Source: Betaproteobacteria bacterium
GTDB taxonomy: Bacteria; Pseudomonadota; Gammaproteobacteria; Burkholderiales; Usitatibacteraceae
Length of the DNA stretch: 64,000 nt
Direction of reading: 5' to 3'
Assembly (NCBI GenBank): GCA_016720925.1
Contig: JADKJR010000001.1
Coordinates: forward strand, 372,001-436,000
Shown: one piece after another, positions 1-9,048 of the stretch
How the letters are laid out: each line of letters opens with the position of its first letter
Position numbering within the stretch: position 1 is the first letter of the stretch
The notes under the pieces: generated by a model
What the model was told of the DNA's origin: nothing
The model's database searches: none
What the model saw: the letters and a program-made list of their open reading frames with translations, nothing else
Program-made: the position numbers and the translations under genes

Positions 1-692
1 GTAACAGCTGGGCCAAGCCCCCGGCCGAGTGGCTCACCGCCATCGCCGAGCGCAGGAACAGGAACCTCGCCAAGATGGCCGAGACCCTGGCGAAGGATCC
101 GGCGCCAATGAATTACCACAGCGCGCTGAATGTGGTGCGCGACATCGTCAAGGCAAACCCGGACGCCATGCTGGTCAATGAAGGTGCGAACGCGCTGGAC
201 TTCACGCGCAGCATCGTGGACATGTACCAGCCGCGGAAGCGCCTGGACGTGGGCACGTGGGGAATCATGGGCATCGGCATGGGCTTCGCCGTGGCGGCCG
301 CCGTGGAAACGGGCCTGCCCGTGATCGCCATCGAAGGCGACAGCGCCTTCGGCTTCTCCGGCATGGAAGTCGAAACCATCTGCCGCTACAATCTGCCGGT
401 CTGTGTGGTCTTTAACAACAATGGCGTCTATCGCGGTACCGATATCAACCCGACCGGCGGCGCGGACGTGGCACCGACCGTATTCGTCAAGGGCGCGCGC
501 TATGACAAATTGATGGAAGCTTTCGGCGGCATGGGCGTACATGCCACGACGCCGGCCGAGTTGCGCAAGGCAATGGAAGCGGCCATCCGTTCAAGGAAAC
601 CCACGCTCATCAATGCCGTCATCGATGAAACCGCCGGCACCGAAAGCGGCCGCATCACGAGCCTGAATCCGCAAAGCGCAAAAAAGAAGTAG
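1..692 (+). CDS. oxc: Oxalyl-CoA decarboxylase, C-terminal part (5' end outside window)
   Basis: The reading frame is open from base 3, so the ATG at 75 is internal and about 229 C-terminal residues are visible. The protein is the thiamine-diphosphate enzyme that converts oxalyl-CoA to formyl-CoA and CO2 in the cytoplasm. The visible part is the ThDP-binding domain: the EGDSAFGFSG stretch followed by FNNNG gives the GD...NN cofactor signature, and GTWGIMGIGMGF precedes it. The C-terminus (GRITSLNPQ, then a lysine tail) resembles known Oxc proteins. frc follows after 119 bp on the same strand, the usual partner that regenerates oxalyl-CoA from formyl-CoA. The identification is firm; the N-terminal domains cannot be assessed. 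Confidence 0.93.
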   Translation, partial: NSWAKPPAEWLTAIAERRNRNLAKMAETLAKDPAPMNYHSALNVVRDIVKANPDAMLVNEGANALDFTRSIVDMYQPRKRLDVGTWGIMGIGMGFAVAAAVETGLPVIAIEGDSAFGFSGMEVETICRYNLPVCVVFNNNGVYRGTDINPTGGADVAPTVFVKGARYDKLMEAFGGMGVHATTPAELRKAMEAAIRSRKPTLINAVIDETAGTESGRITSLNPQSAKKK

Positions 693-811
693 TAAATAAA
701 TTTAATACGTGCGAAGGATGGCGGCTGACGGGTGCTGGATAATATTGAAGAAATTGTCAACTGTTTCCCGTCTCGCATCATCGTGAAGATCACAAGGAAA
801 AAAGGAAAAGC

Positions 812-2077
812 ATGGAAGCACTAAAAGGAATCCGCATTCTCGACATGACGCATGTGCAAGCCGGTCCGACCTGTTCGCAGTTGCTCGCGTGGATGGGGGC
901 AGACGTCATCAAGTTTGAGCCGCCGCAGGGTGACGCGACGCGAGGCCAACTACGCGATGTGCCGGGTGCCGACAGCCTGTATTTCACGATGCTTAACTGC
1001 AACAAGCGCTCGATCACCGTCAATATGAAATCGGCAGAGGGCAAGGCGGTATTTGTCGATTTGCTAAAGCATTGCGACATCATCATGGAAAATTTCGGGC
1101 CGGGCGTGCTGGATCGTTTCGGTTTCACCTGGGAAAAAATTCACGAGCTCAATCCAAAGATTGTGATGGGTTCGATCAAGGGCTTTGGATCGTCGGGGCC
1201 GTACGCCGAATTCAAAGCCTACGAGAACGTCGCGCAGGCCATGGGAGGCTCCATGAGTACCACCGGGACACCAGATGGGCCTCCGTTTGTCACCGGCGCG
1301 CAAATCGGCGACTCCGGCACTGGGTTGCATCTGGCGATCGGGCTACTGGCGGCGTTGCACCAGGCCAATCGCACAGGGGAAGGCCAGTATGTGGAAGTGG
1401 CAATGATGGATGGCGTGATGAACCTGTGCCGCGTGAAATTCCGCGATCACCAGCGGCTCACGCGGCAGGCGCTGTCCGAGTATTCCGTGCCAACCTACCA
1501 GAACATGGGGGATGTACCGCGTGCCGGCAACGATTCCGGCGGGGGCCAGCTCGGCAACGCCATTCACTGCAAACCCCAGGGTCCGAACGACTGGATCTAC
1601 GTCGTCGTGCAGGAGGCGGTGTGGGTGGCGCTCGCCAGCCGTGTCGGTCCCGAGCTGGGCATGCCGGATCTCGCCACCGACCCGCAGTTTTCCACCATCG
1701 GTGAACGCCGCAGGAATCAGCAGCTGATGTGGACGCTGCTCAACAAATTTGCGTCGCACTACACCAAGCGCGAAGTGATGGCGATCCTCAATCCCATCGA
1801 CGTACCTTGTGGACCCATCATGTCCACCGAGGACCTCGCTACCGATGAACATGTGCGTGGGCGCGAGATGTATGTCGAACTCGATCATCCGCAACGCGGC
1901 AAATGGTGGAACGTCGGCATGCCGATCAAGTTGTCTGCATCACCGGCAAAAATCGAGCGTTCGCCATTGCTGGGTGAGCATACGGATGATGTGCTGAAGA
2001 GTGTGCTGGGGTACGACGACGCGAAGATAGCAGCAATGAAAACGGCAGGGGCTTTCTCGTTGCCGCCGAAGAAATAG
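812..2077 (+). CDS. frc: Formyl-CoA:oxalate CoA-transferase
   Basis: A class III CoA-transferase of 421 residues, about the usual Frc length. It moves CoA from formyl-CoA to oxalate, releasing formate and feeding oxalyl-CoA to Oxc. The N-terminus (LDMTHVQAGPTCSQLLAWMG) and the run NKRSITVNMKS are typical of Frc. The catalytic aspartate is expected at about residue 167 in GAQIGDSGTG, and the flexible glycine loop is seen in SGGGQLGN. The ATG at 812 follows a purine-rich AAGGAAAAAAGGAAAA ribosome site. Together with oxc it forms the standard oxalate degradation pair. Other class III transferases share the fold, but the Oxc neighbour makes Frc the best call. Confidence 0.93.
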   Translation: MEALKGIRILDMTHVQAGPTCSQLLAWMGADVIKFEPPQGDATRGQLRDVPGADSLYFTMLNCNKRSITVNMKSAEGKAVFVDLLKHCDIIMENFGPGVLDRFGFTWEKIHELNPKIVMGSIKGFGSSGPYAEFKAYENVAQAMGGSMSTTGTPDGPPFVTGAQIGDSGTGLHLAIGLLAALHQANRTGEGQYVEVAMMDGVMNLCRVKFRDHQRLTRQALSEYSVPTYQNMGDVPRAGNDSGGGQLGNAIHCKPQGPNDWIYVVVQEAVWVALASRVGPELGMPDLATDPQFSTIGERRRNQQLMWTLLNKFASHYTKREVMAILNPIDVPCGPIMSTEDLATDEHVRGREMYVELDHPQRGKWWNVGMPIKLSASPAKIERSPLLGEHTDDVLKSVLGYDDAKIAAMKTAGAFSLPPKK

Positions 2078-2206
2078 CACCGGGCAACTCCCTTTTTTGG
2101 CCGTCGTTCCCGCCCAGCGTGGCCCCTGTGGCCATTCGCGCGAATGATGAAGCTTGAGAATTGTGAAGAGACTCAAACAGTCCTGCGCTTGGCAAAGCTT
2201 TCAGCA

Positions 2207-2270
2207 AACTCCAGCGCTGGCGAGCATCGCAGGCCATAAATGCTCCAGAAACCGCACCAGTGCTGGAGGT
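2207..2270. repeat. Intergenic palindromic repeat, copy A
   Basis: Left arm CTCCAGCGCTGGCG and right arm CGCACCAGTGCTGGAG flank a centre containing AGGCCATAAATGC. This is one of eight related copies in the window. It occupies the 304-bp space between frc and the formyltransferase gene, where nothing else is evident. Confidence 0.75.
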
Positions 2271-2381
2271 TGAGCGGGGAATTCGTCCGGCATGCCGGAT
2301 GCACGCGAAACGGTTGCCCGATGCAGCGGGCAACGCGAACTGCAAGTTTACGTTTCAAATTGAATTTTTTCGGAGAATGAA

Positions 2382-3314
2382 ATGAAAATCGCCATCATCG
2401 GCCAACAAGACTTTGGCAAAGCCGTCCTCGAAGCATTTCTCGCGCGCGGCGATGAAGTTGCCGGCGTGTTCTGCGCGCCGGAAAAGGAAGGCGCCAAGCC
2501 GGATCCCTTGCGCGTGGCCGCGCAGGAGAAAGGCCTAAAAACATTTCAATTGCCATCGCTGAAAGGCGCGGATGCGGTCCAGGCGATGCGCGACCTCAAT
2601 GTCGATATCGGCATCATGGCGTTCGTGCTGCAATTCGCCCCACAGGATTTTGTGACGGTCCCGAAACACGGCACTATCCAGTATCACCCGTCGCTGTTGC
2701 CGAAATTTCGTGGGCCATCGTCGATCAACTGGCCGCTTATCAAGGGCGAGGCCAAAACCGGCCTGACGATCTTCCGCCCGAATGATGGTCTGGACGAGGG
2801 CGAAGTGGTTCTGCAAAAAGAAACGCCAATCAGTGAGAACGACACGCTGGGCACAGTTTACTTTGACCGGCTGTTCCCGATGGGGGTTGCGGCCATGCTC
2901 GAAGCGGCGGATCTGGTCGTGGCCGGCAAACATAAGCAAGTCGTTCAGGATGAATCACAAGCAAGTTATGAAGGCTGGTGCAGGGCGGCAGAAGCGAAGG
3001 TCAATTTCAACAACCACGTCGACTACATCCATAACCTGATTCGCGGCTGCGATCCCGCGCCAGGCGCCTGGACGACGCTGGGAGGAAAGAAAGTGCAGTT
3101 GTTCGGCAGCAAGAAACACCTGGTGCGGACCTTTGGCGCGGTAAAGGGCAAGCCGGGCGAGATTACGTCAATCTCCGATGTAAGCCTGTTTATCACCGCG
3201 CAGGGCGGTCAGCTCGAGATCAGCAAACTCAAGCACGAGGATGGCAAGAAGTTGTCTGCCTCGGAATTTGCCGCCAACCATGGTGTTGCGGTGGGTACAT
3301 TGTTCGGCACCTGA
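2382..3314 (+). CDS. Formyltransferase-family protein resembling the 10-formyl-THF hydrolase domain of ALDH1L1
   Basis: A 310-residue protein with an N-terminal formyltransferase Rossmann domain (about 1-200) and a C-terminal Fmt-like barrel. It is closer to the hydrolase domain of 10-formyltetrahydrofolate dehydrogenase than to Met-tRNA formyltransferase. It has YHPSLLPKFRG with His102, the NDGLDEG motif with Asp138, and later IHNLIRGCDPAPGAWT and EDGKKLSASEF, all landmarks of the ALDH1L1 N-terminal domain. The asparagine usual before the His in Fmt is replaced (TIQYHPS). No aldehyde dehydrogenase domain is attached. Position downstream of oxc-frc suggests a role in one-carbon or formyl handling, perhaps release of formate from 10-formyl-THF. 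That role is inferred. Confidence 0.75.
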   Translation: MKIAIIGQQDFGKAVLEAFLARGDEVAGVFCAPEKEGAKPDPLRVAAQEKGLKTFQLPSLKGADAVQAMRDLNVDIGIMAFVLQFAPQDFVTVPKHGTIQYHPSLLPKFRGPSSINWPLIKGEAKTGLTIFRPNDGLDEGEVVLQKETPISENDTLGTVYFDRLFPMGVAAMLEAADLVVAGKHKQVVQDESQASYEGWCRAAEAKVNFNNHVDYIHNLIRGCDPAPGAWTTLGGKKVQLFGSKKHLVRTFGAVKGKPGEITSISDVSLFITAQGGQLEISKLKHEDGKKLSASEFAANHGVAVGTLFGT

Positions 3315-3347
3315 ATCCACGATCACGGAACGCAAGGCAATCCGATC

Positions 3348-3379
3348 AAGCCATTGCCCAATGCGCAACGGCTTTTTTT
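3348..3379 (+). terminator. Probable intrinsic terminator of the oxalate gene cluster
   Basis: AAGCCATTGC pairs with GCAACGGCTT with one mismatch across a short loop, followed by a run of seven T. It lies 34 bp after the formyltransferase stop and ahead of the kinase gene. Confidence 0.6.
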
Positions 3380-3471
3380 GTACCTGAATGAGGGTATCAG
3401 GCATTTTTTGCTTTCTTGCTACAATCGCACGCATCGCATAGTTCTCGCCGCGATCGCGGCAAGGGGAGAGA

Positions 3472-6042
3472 ATGAAAAAGTCGGGGTTTTGGACCAAGGA
3501 CTGGTTTTTCGGAGTGTTGATTGTCATCGTCGTTCTTGGCATTCACCTGGCGACCGGTTTCTTCAAGGTGCTGGATACCAAAGCCTACGACTGGGGTGTT
3601 GGTGCGACGTCGAAGATTGCATCGGACAAAATCGCAGTGATCACCATCGATGAACAATCGATCGGGAACCTTGGCCGCTGGCCCTGGTCGCGAGAGATTC
3701 ACGCGGCGATGATCGACAAGCTGGCCGATGCGAAGGCAAAAGTAGTCGGCCACACGGTTTTCTTCTTTGAGCCACAGAAAGATCCGGGCCTGCTTTACAT
3801 CAACAAGCTGCTCGAGGTCTATAACAAGAACGTGGCGCCGCCCGCGCCGGAAATTTCGCCCGCGGCGGGGGCGACATTGTCTGCCGCCCCGGTCGCGGGT
3901 GTCCCAGCCAATGCGGCGCTCGCTGAATTGGCGCCGATACTGGCCGATGCCGAGCAAGCCCTGAATACCGACCGCCGTCTGGCGGACAGCATCAAGAAAG
4001 CGGGCAACGTTGTTCTTCCGATGAATCTGGGCGCCAGTGTATTCCCGCCAAATGGCAAGTCCGGCATCAAGTTGCCGGACTTCGTCAAATCAAACATTAT
4101 TCCAGGTGCCGTGTCGGCAATATTTGCCGGCGATGAACCGGGTTTCCCGATCGAGCAACTCGGCAACGTTGCGGCGGCGGTCGGCGATTTGAGTCTGATC
4201 ACGGACGATGATGGCGGTGTGCGTCGCGATATTACGACGGTGGATTTTTCTGGCGCCAGCTATCCATCCCTGGCGCTGACAATCGCGGCAAGAAGTTTGA
4301 ATCTGGGCGCCAGGGATATCAAGGTGACGCCGGGCGAAAGTGTCACGGTTGGCAACTTGCGCATCGTCACGGACGATCTCGGATTGATGTTTCCGTATTT
4401 CTACAAGGATGCGGGCAACAAACCGGCGATGCCGGAAGACTCATTTTTCGACGTATACAGCGGAAAAATTCCCGCGTCGAAATACAAGGACAAGATCGTC
4501 CTGATTGGCGCAACCGCCGCCGGTGTCGGCACGCGCACCGTGACACCGATCGGTCTGCTGAGTCCGGTGCAGACCATCGCGCATTCCGTCTCGTCGATCC
4601 TTCAGCAGCACTTCTTCCGCACGCCGATCTGGGGCGCTTGGGTGATGCTGGCGGCATTTGTGCTGGTCGCGGCATACCTGATTGCGCTGTTGCCGCGATT
4701 GCGTGCCGGCCCGGCAGCGATGTTTACGCTAGCGATTCTGCTTGCTTTGTTTGGGTCCCATTTCGCCCTGATGATGGGTCCCGGTATCTGGGTGAAGTTG
4801 ATGTTACCGGCAGCGTTGCTGGTGATCGGCCATCTCTTGCTGACCACCAAGCGTTTCCTGATGACCGAGCGCGGCAAGGAACAATCCGAAGCTGCCGGTG
4901 CCGAATCGAATCGCATGCTCGGCCTCGCGTTCCAGCAACAGGGGCAGCTCGATATGGCCTTCGACAAGTTTCGCAAATGCCCGGTGGACGAGCAGCTGAT
5001 GGAAAACGTCTACTCTCTGGCGCTGGATTTCGAACGCCGCCGCCAGTTCAACAAAGCCGAATCCGCGTTTTCATTCATCCACCAGAACGAACCGAAGTTC
5101 CGCGACGTGGCGGAGCGCATGAATCGTGCCAAGACCATGTCAGAGACCATCATTCTGGGCGGCTCCGCCGGGGCGCGATCGAATGCCGCCACCATGGTGC
5201 TGTCGGGCACGGGTGAGAAACCGATGTTGGGCCGCTATCAGGTGCAAAAGGAACTCGGCAAAGGTGCGATGGGCGTGGTCTACCTCGGGAAGGACCCGAA
5301 GATCGGTCGCGAAGTGGCGATCAAGACCATGGCGCTCGCGACTGAATTTGAAGGTGACGAGTTGCAGGAAGCCAAGGACCGCTTCTTCCGCGAGGCAGAA
5401 TCGGCCGGCAGGCTCGATCACCCGAACATCGTGCGCATTTTTGATGCCGGTGAGGAACACGATCTGGCGTTTATCGCCATGGAATTCCTTAAAGGCAAGG
5501 ACCTGGTATCCCACACCAAGCATCCCAACCTGCTGCCGTTCAATGAAATGTGCGACATCATGATCAAGGTGGCGGAAGCGCTGAATCACGCTCATTCGCA
5601 GGGCGTATATCACCGCGACATCAAGCCCGCCAACATCATGTATGACGCCGAGTCCAAGGTGGCGAAAGTTGCGGACTTCGGTATTGCGCGCGTCACCGAT
5701 TCGTCAAAGACCAAGACCGGCATGATTTTGGGCACGCCGTCATACATGTCGCCGGAACAACTGGCAGGCAAGAAAATCGATGGCCGCTCGGATCTTTTTT
5801 CGCTGGGCGTCACGTTTTATCAACTGGCCTGCGGCCGCCTGCCCTTTGAAGGCGAGTCAATGACCCAACTGATGTTCGCCATTGCCAACGAACAGCAGCC
5901 CGACATCCGCGAATACAACCCATCCTTGCCACCGTGGGTAAAAGATTTCGTCGACCAGGCGCTGGCAAAGAATTATGCGGATCGTTTCCAGACCGGGGCG
6001 GAATTCGCTGCGGCGATCAGGAGTTACCGGCAAACAGGTTGA
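3472..6042 (+). CDS. CHASE2-domain transmembrane serine/threonine protein kinase
   Basis: An 856-residue signalling protein. A first membrane segment (about 10-28) precedes a CHASE2 extracytoplasmic sensor domain (about 35-375) with the typical ITIDEQSI and GRWPWSR stretches and an unusual Ala/Pro-rich insertion near 120-160. Three closely spaced membrane helices follow (about 386-460), then a short helical TPR-like region. A PknB-type kinase domain runs from about 585 to 850: glycine loop LGKGAMGVV, Lys618 in VAIK, HRD at 714-716, DFG at 735-737, SPE for APE. All catalytic residues are present, so it should be active. The ligand is unknown. It is preceded by a terminator and is probably transcribed alone. 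Confidence 0.9.
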   Translation: MKKSGFWTKDWFFGVLIVIVVLGIHLATGFFKVLDTKAYDWGVGATSKIASDKIAVITIDEQSIGNLGRWPWSREIHAAMIDKLADAKAKVVGHTVFFFEPQKDPGLLYINKLLEVYNKNVAPPAPEISPAAGATLSAAPVAGVPANAALAELAPILADAEQALNTDRRLADSIKKAGNVVLPMNLGASVFPPNGKSGIKLPDFVKSNIIPGAVSAIFAGDEPGFPIEQLGNVAAAVGDLSLITDDDGGVRRDITTVDFSGASYPSLALTIAARSLNLGARDIKVTPGESVTVGNLRIVTDDLGLMFPYFYKDAGNKPAMPEDSFFDVYSGKIPASKYKDKIVLIGATAAGVGTRTVTPIGLLSPVQTIAHSVSSILQQHFFRTPIWGAWVMLAAFVLVAAYLIALLPRLRAGPAAMFTLAILLALFGSHFALMMGPGIWVKLMLPAALLVIGHLLLTTKRFLMTERGKEQSEAAGAESNRMLGLAFQQQGQLDMAFDKFRKCPVDEQLMENVYSLALDFERRRQFNKAESAFSFIHQNEPKFRDVAERMNRAKTMSETIILGGSAGARSNAATMVLSGTGEKPMLGRYQVQKELGKGAMGVVYLGKDPKIGREVAIKTMALATEFEGDELQEAKDRFFREAESAGRLDHPNIVRIFDAGEEHDLAFIAMEFLKGKDLVSHTKHPNLLPFNEMCDIMIKVAEALNHAHSQGVYHRDIKPANIMYDAESKVAKVADFGIARVTDSSKTKTGMILGTPSYMSPEQLAGKKIDGRSDLFSLGVTFYQLACGRLPFEGESMTQLMFAIANEQQPDIREYNPSLPPWVKDFVDQALAKNYADRFQTGAEFAAAIRSYRQTG

Positions 6043-6249
6043 ACCGTGAGGGATTGACCCGGTTGTCGTAGCATCGTTGCAGCGCAGCGTAATGGAGGAA
6101 CAACCTCAGCAATACCCTGAACCAATTTCGAACCAGGATTGCACCCGGCAGGAATGCCTGCCGGGCTTCAACCAGGTTTCAGACTGAAGTTCGCCGTTGG
6201 GCGCGCCATTAGTTTCTATAATGTTGCTTTGCAACAACGAAACCGCACC

Positions 6250-6825
6250 ATGCCGCTATCCCCGCCCGCTGTACCCCGTCAATCCCTGCATCGCCGCAAC
6301 ATCACGCTTCGTGGCTACAAGCGCGAAGATGGCCTGTTCGATATCGAAGGCCATCTCCACGACAGCAAGGATGTCGATTTCAGGTTGGCCAATGGCTTGC
6401 TTTCCGCGGGTGAGCCCGTCCACTCGATGTGGCTGCGCATCACCATCGACGCGACCCTGACCATCGTCGACGCGGAAGCAGCCAGCGACGCGACGCCATA
6501 TCCAGGTGATTGCGATCAGATTGCGCCGGATTACCGGAAACTGATCGGCCTCGCCATCCGCCCGGGCTTCACCGACCGCGTGCGGAAGCGTTTGGGCGGC
6601 GTCCATGGCTGCACCCACATTACCGAGCTGGTCGGGTCGCTGGCCACGACGGCCTTTCAAACCATGGCCGGCCAGGGGCTGCAGAATCCCGACCAGAAGC
6701 CGTTTCAGCTTGATCGATGTCATGCATTGCGGACCGATGGCCCGACAATCGCACGCTTTTACCCAAAGTGGTATCGCGGTGAGCTAACGGATGTGGCACA
6801 CGCCGCGGAACCCGAAAACCACTGA
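6250..6825 (+). CDS. DUF2889 family protein
   Basis: A 191-residue cytoplasmic protein of unknown function. The start at 6250 gives MPLSPP, the usual beginning of DUF2889 proteins; an open frame reaching back to 6139 adds sequence that does not look like the family. Recognisable family features are the N-terminal arginine-rich RRNITLRGYKREDG, the GLFDIEGHL segment, and HGCTHITELVG in the middle. No membrane segment or signal peptide is seen. It stands alone between the kinase gene and sucC. Confidence 0.8.
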   Translation: MPLSPPAVPRQSLHRRNITLRGYKREDGLFDIEGHLHDSKDVDFRLANGLLSAGEPVHSMWLRITIDATLTIVDAEAASDATPYPGDCDQIAPDYRKLIGLAIRPGFTDRVRKRLGGVHGCTHITELVGSLATTAFQTMAGQGLQNPDQKPFQLDRCHALRTDGPTIARFYPKWYRGELTDVAHAAEPENH

Positions 6826-6854
6826 AACCACCTGCCCCGGGACCGCGCTGCTGG

Positions 6855-6860
6855 TAAAAT
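6855..6860 (+). promoter_or_regulatory. Possible -10 element of the sucCD promoter
   Basis: TAAAAT lies 82 bp before the sucC start in an otherwise G+C-rich spacer. No convincing -35 hexamer is visible, so this is tentative. Confidence 0.3.
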
Positions 6861-6942
6861 ATAGTGTTTTCAAATTTGCCACGTCGCCTCACGCGCTCAC
6901 TTTCGTCCGCACTCCTCCCTTCCACCAGATTGGAAATTCCGC

Positions 6943-8118
6943 ATGAACGTACATGAATACCAAGGCAAGGAAATCTTGCGCAAATACGGGGTCGCGACGC
7001 CGCGCGGCATTGCCTGTTTTTCCGTTGACGAAGCCGTCAAGGCCGCTGAAACGCTGGGTGGCAAAGTCTGGGTGGTGAAGGCCCAGATCCATGCCGGCGG
7101 GCGCGGCAAGGGCGGTGGCGTCAAGGTTGCCAAATCGATCGCCGAAGTGCGTGATTATGCTTCGAAGATCCTCGGCATGACGCTCATCACCCACCAGACC
7201 GGCCCGGAAGGCCGCCTCGTGAAGCGCCTGCTGGTTGAAGAGGGCGCCGACATCAAGAAAGAGTTGTATGTAGGCATGGTGGTCGATCGCGCCTCGCAGC
7301 GCGTGGTACTGATGGCCTCCAGCGAAGGCGGCATGGATATCGAACACGTCGCCGAGCACACGCCTGAGAGAATTTTCAAGGTCGCCATCGACCCGGTCAC
7401 AGGGCTATCAACCGCTGCGGCGGAGGATGTCGCCCGCAAGATTGGTGTCCCCGAGCAGGCTGTCGCCCAGGGCGCTGCATTCATGCAGTCGCTGTATAAA
7501 GCGTTCGATGAATGCGATTGCTCACTGGCCGAAATCAATCCGCTGATTTACACCGGCGATAACAAGGTCCTGGCGCTGGACGCCAAGCTCAACTTCGATT
7601 CCAACGCGCTCTATCGCCATCCGGAAATCGTCGCCATGCGCGATCTGGATGAAGAAGATCCGGCCGAAATCGAAGCCTCCAAGTTTGACCTCACCTACAT
7701 TTCGCTCGACGGCAATATCGGCTGCCTGGTCAACGGCGCCGGTCTCGCGATGGCAACGATGGACGTGATCAAGCTCTACGGCGGCTCCCCCGCCAACTTC
7801 CTCGATGTCGGCGGCGGCGCCACAACGGAAAAAGTGACCGAAGCGTTCAAGATCATGCTGAAGAACCCGAACCTGAAAGCGATCCTGGTCAATATCTTCG
7901 GCGGCATCATGAAGTGCGACGTGATCGCCAACGGCGTCGTCGCCGCGGCGCGCGAAGTGCACCTGCAAGTGCCGCTGGTGGTGCGCATGAAGGGGACCAA
8001 CGAGGACATCGGCAAGCAGATCCTGAAAGACTCCGGCCTTCCGATCATCTCCGCGAACAACATGGCTGAGGCGGCCGAACGCGTCGTCGCTGCTGCCGCA
8101 AACCAAAAAGCAGGGTAA
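6943..8118 (+). CDS. sucC: Succinyl-CoA synthetase beta subunit (ADP-forming)
   Basis: A 391-residue ATP-grasp subunit of the TCA-cycle enzyme that interconverts succinyl-CoA and succinate with nucleotide phosphorylation. It opens with MNVHEYQGKEIL, typical of SucC. It carries the glycine-rich HAGGRGKGGGVK nucleotide-binding stretch, and the CoA-ligase half has NGAGLAMATMD, LDVGGGA and NIFGGIMKCD. Length is normal for SucC. sucD begins 6 bp downstream, so the two are co-transcribed as in most proteobacteria. Confidence 0.97.
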   Translation: MNVHEYQGKEILRKYGVATPRGIACFSVDEAVKAAETLGGKVWVVKAQIHAGGRGKGGGVKVAKSIAEVRDYASKILGMTLITHQTGPEGRLVKRLLVEEGADIKKELYVGMVVDRASQRVVLMASSEGGMDIEHVAEHTPERIFKVAIDPVTGLSTAAAEDVARKIGVPEQAVAQGAAFMQSLYKAFDECDCSLAEINPLIYTGDNKVLALDAKLNFDSNALYRHPEIVAMRDLDEEDPAEIEASKFDLTYISLDGNIGCLVNGAGLAMATMDVIKLYGGSPANFLDVGGGATTEKVTEAFKIMLKNPNLKAILVNIFGGIMKCDVIANGVVAAAREVHLQVPLVVRMKGTNEDIGKQILKDSGLPIISANNMAEAAERVVAAAANQKAG

Positions 8119-8124
8119 ATAATC

Positions 8125-9000
8125 ATGTCAATCCTCATCAACAAAAATACGCGGGTGATCACCCAGGGCATCACCGGCAAGACGGGCATGTTCCACACCA
8201 AGATGGGCAAGGAATATGCGAATGGCGCCAACTGCTACGTGGCGGGCGTGACGCCGAAAAAGGGCGGCCAGAATTATGAAGGCATTCCGATTTTCGAAAC
8301 CGTGAAAGAAGCCATGGCGCAGACCGGTGCAAATGCGTCGGTAATTTACGTGCCGCCGCCTTTTGCCGCTGCCGCAATCGATGAAGCCGTGGACGCGGGC
8401 ATCGAACTGGTGATTTGCATCACCGAAGGCATTCCGGTGCGTGACATGATCCGCACCCGAAAGAGAATGGAAGGCAAGAGCACCATCCTCGTCGGACCGA
8501 ACTGTCCCGGCGTGATTACGCCCGATGAAATCAAGATCGGCATCATGCCCGGCCACATCCACAAGAAGGGCCGCATCGGCGTGGTCTCGCGTTCCGGCAC
8601 GCTGACCTATGAAGCGGTCGGCCAGTTGATGGACCTGGGCCTCGGCCAGTCCACCTGTGTAGGCATCGGCGGTGATCCGGTGAACGGATTGAAGCACATC
8701 GATATCCTGAAGTTATTCAACGACGATCCTGAAACCGATGCCGTCATCATGGTGGGCGAAATCGGTGGCGACGCCGAGGAAACCTGTGCGCGCTGGGTCA
8801 AGGATCACATGAAGAAACCGGTGGTCGGCTTCATCGCCGGCGTTACCGCCCCACCCGGCAAGCGCATGGGTCACGCAGGCGCCATCATCTCCGGCGGCAA
8901 GGGTACCGCGCAGGAGAAGCTCGCAGTGATGGAAGAGTGCGGCATCAAGGTCACGAAAAATCCGGCCAAGATGGGCGAGCTGTTGAAATCGGTCCTGTAA
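8125..9000 (+). CDS. sucD: Succinyl-CoA synthetase alpha subunit
   Basis: A 291-residue partner of SucC that carries the CoA-binding Rossmann domain and the catalytic phosphohistidine. The N-terminus (TRVITQGITGKTG) is the CoA-binding motif. The phospho-accepting histidine is His250 in KRMGHAGAI, and GPNCPGVI and SRSGTLTYE are conserved family stretches. It ends just before a strong terminator, closing a two-gene operon. Confidence 0.97.
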   Translation: MSILINKNTRVITQGITGKTGMFHTKMGKEYANGANCYVAGVTPKKGGQNYEGIPIFETVKEAMAQTGANASVIYVPPPFAAAAIDEAVDAGIELVICITEGIPVRDMIRTRKRMEGKSTILVGPNCPGVITPDEIKIGIMPGHIHKKGRIGVVSRSGTLTYEAVGQLMDLGLGQSTCVGIGGDPVNGLKHIDILKLFNDDPETDAVIMVGEIGGDAEETCARWVKDHMKKPVVGFIAGVTAPPGKRMGHAGAIISGGKGTAQEKLAVMEECGIKVTKNPAKMGELLKSVL

Positions 9001-9021
9001 CCCGCGCGACATCACGATGGA

Positions 9022-9048
9022 AAGAGCCGCACATGCGGCTCTTTTTTT
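9022..9048 (+). terminator. Intrinsic terminator after sucCD
   Basis: AGAGCCGC and GCGGCTCT form an 8-bp perfect stem around ACAT, followed directly by a run of T. It starts 21 bp after the sucD stop. Confidence 0.9.
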
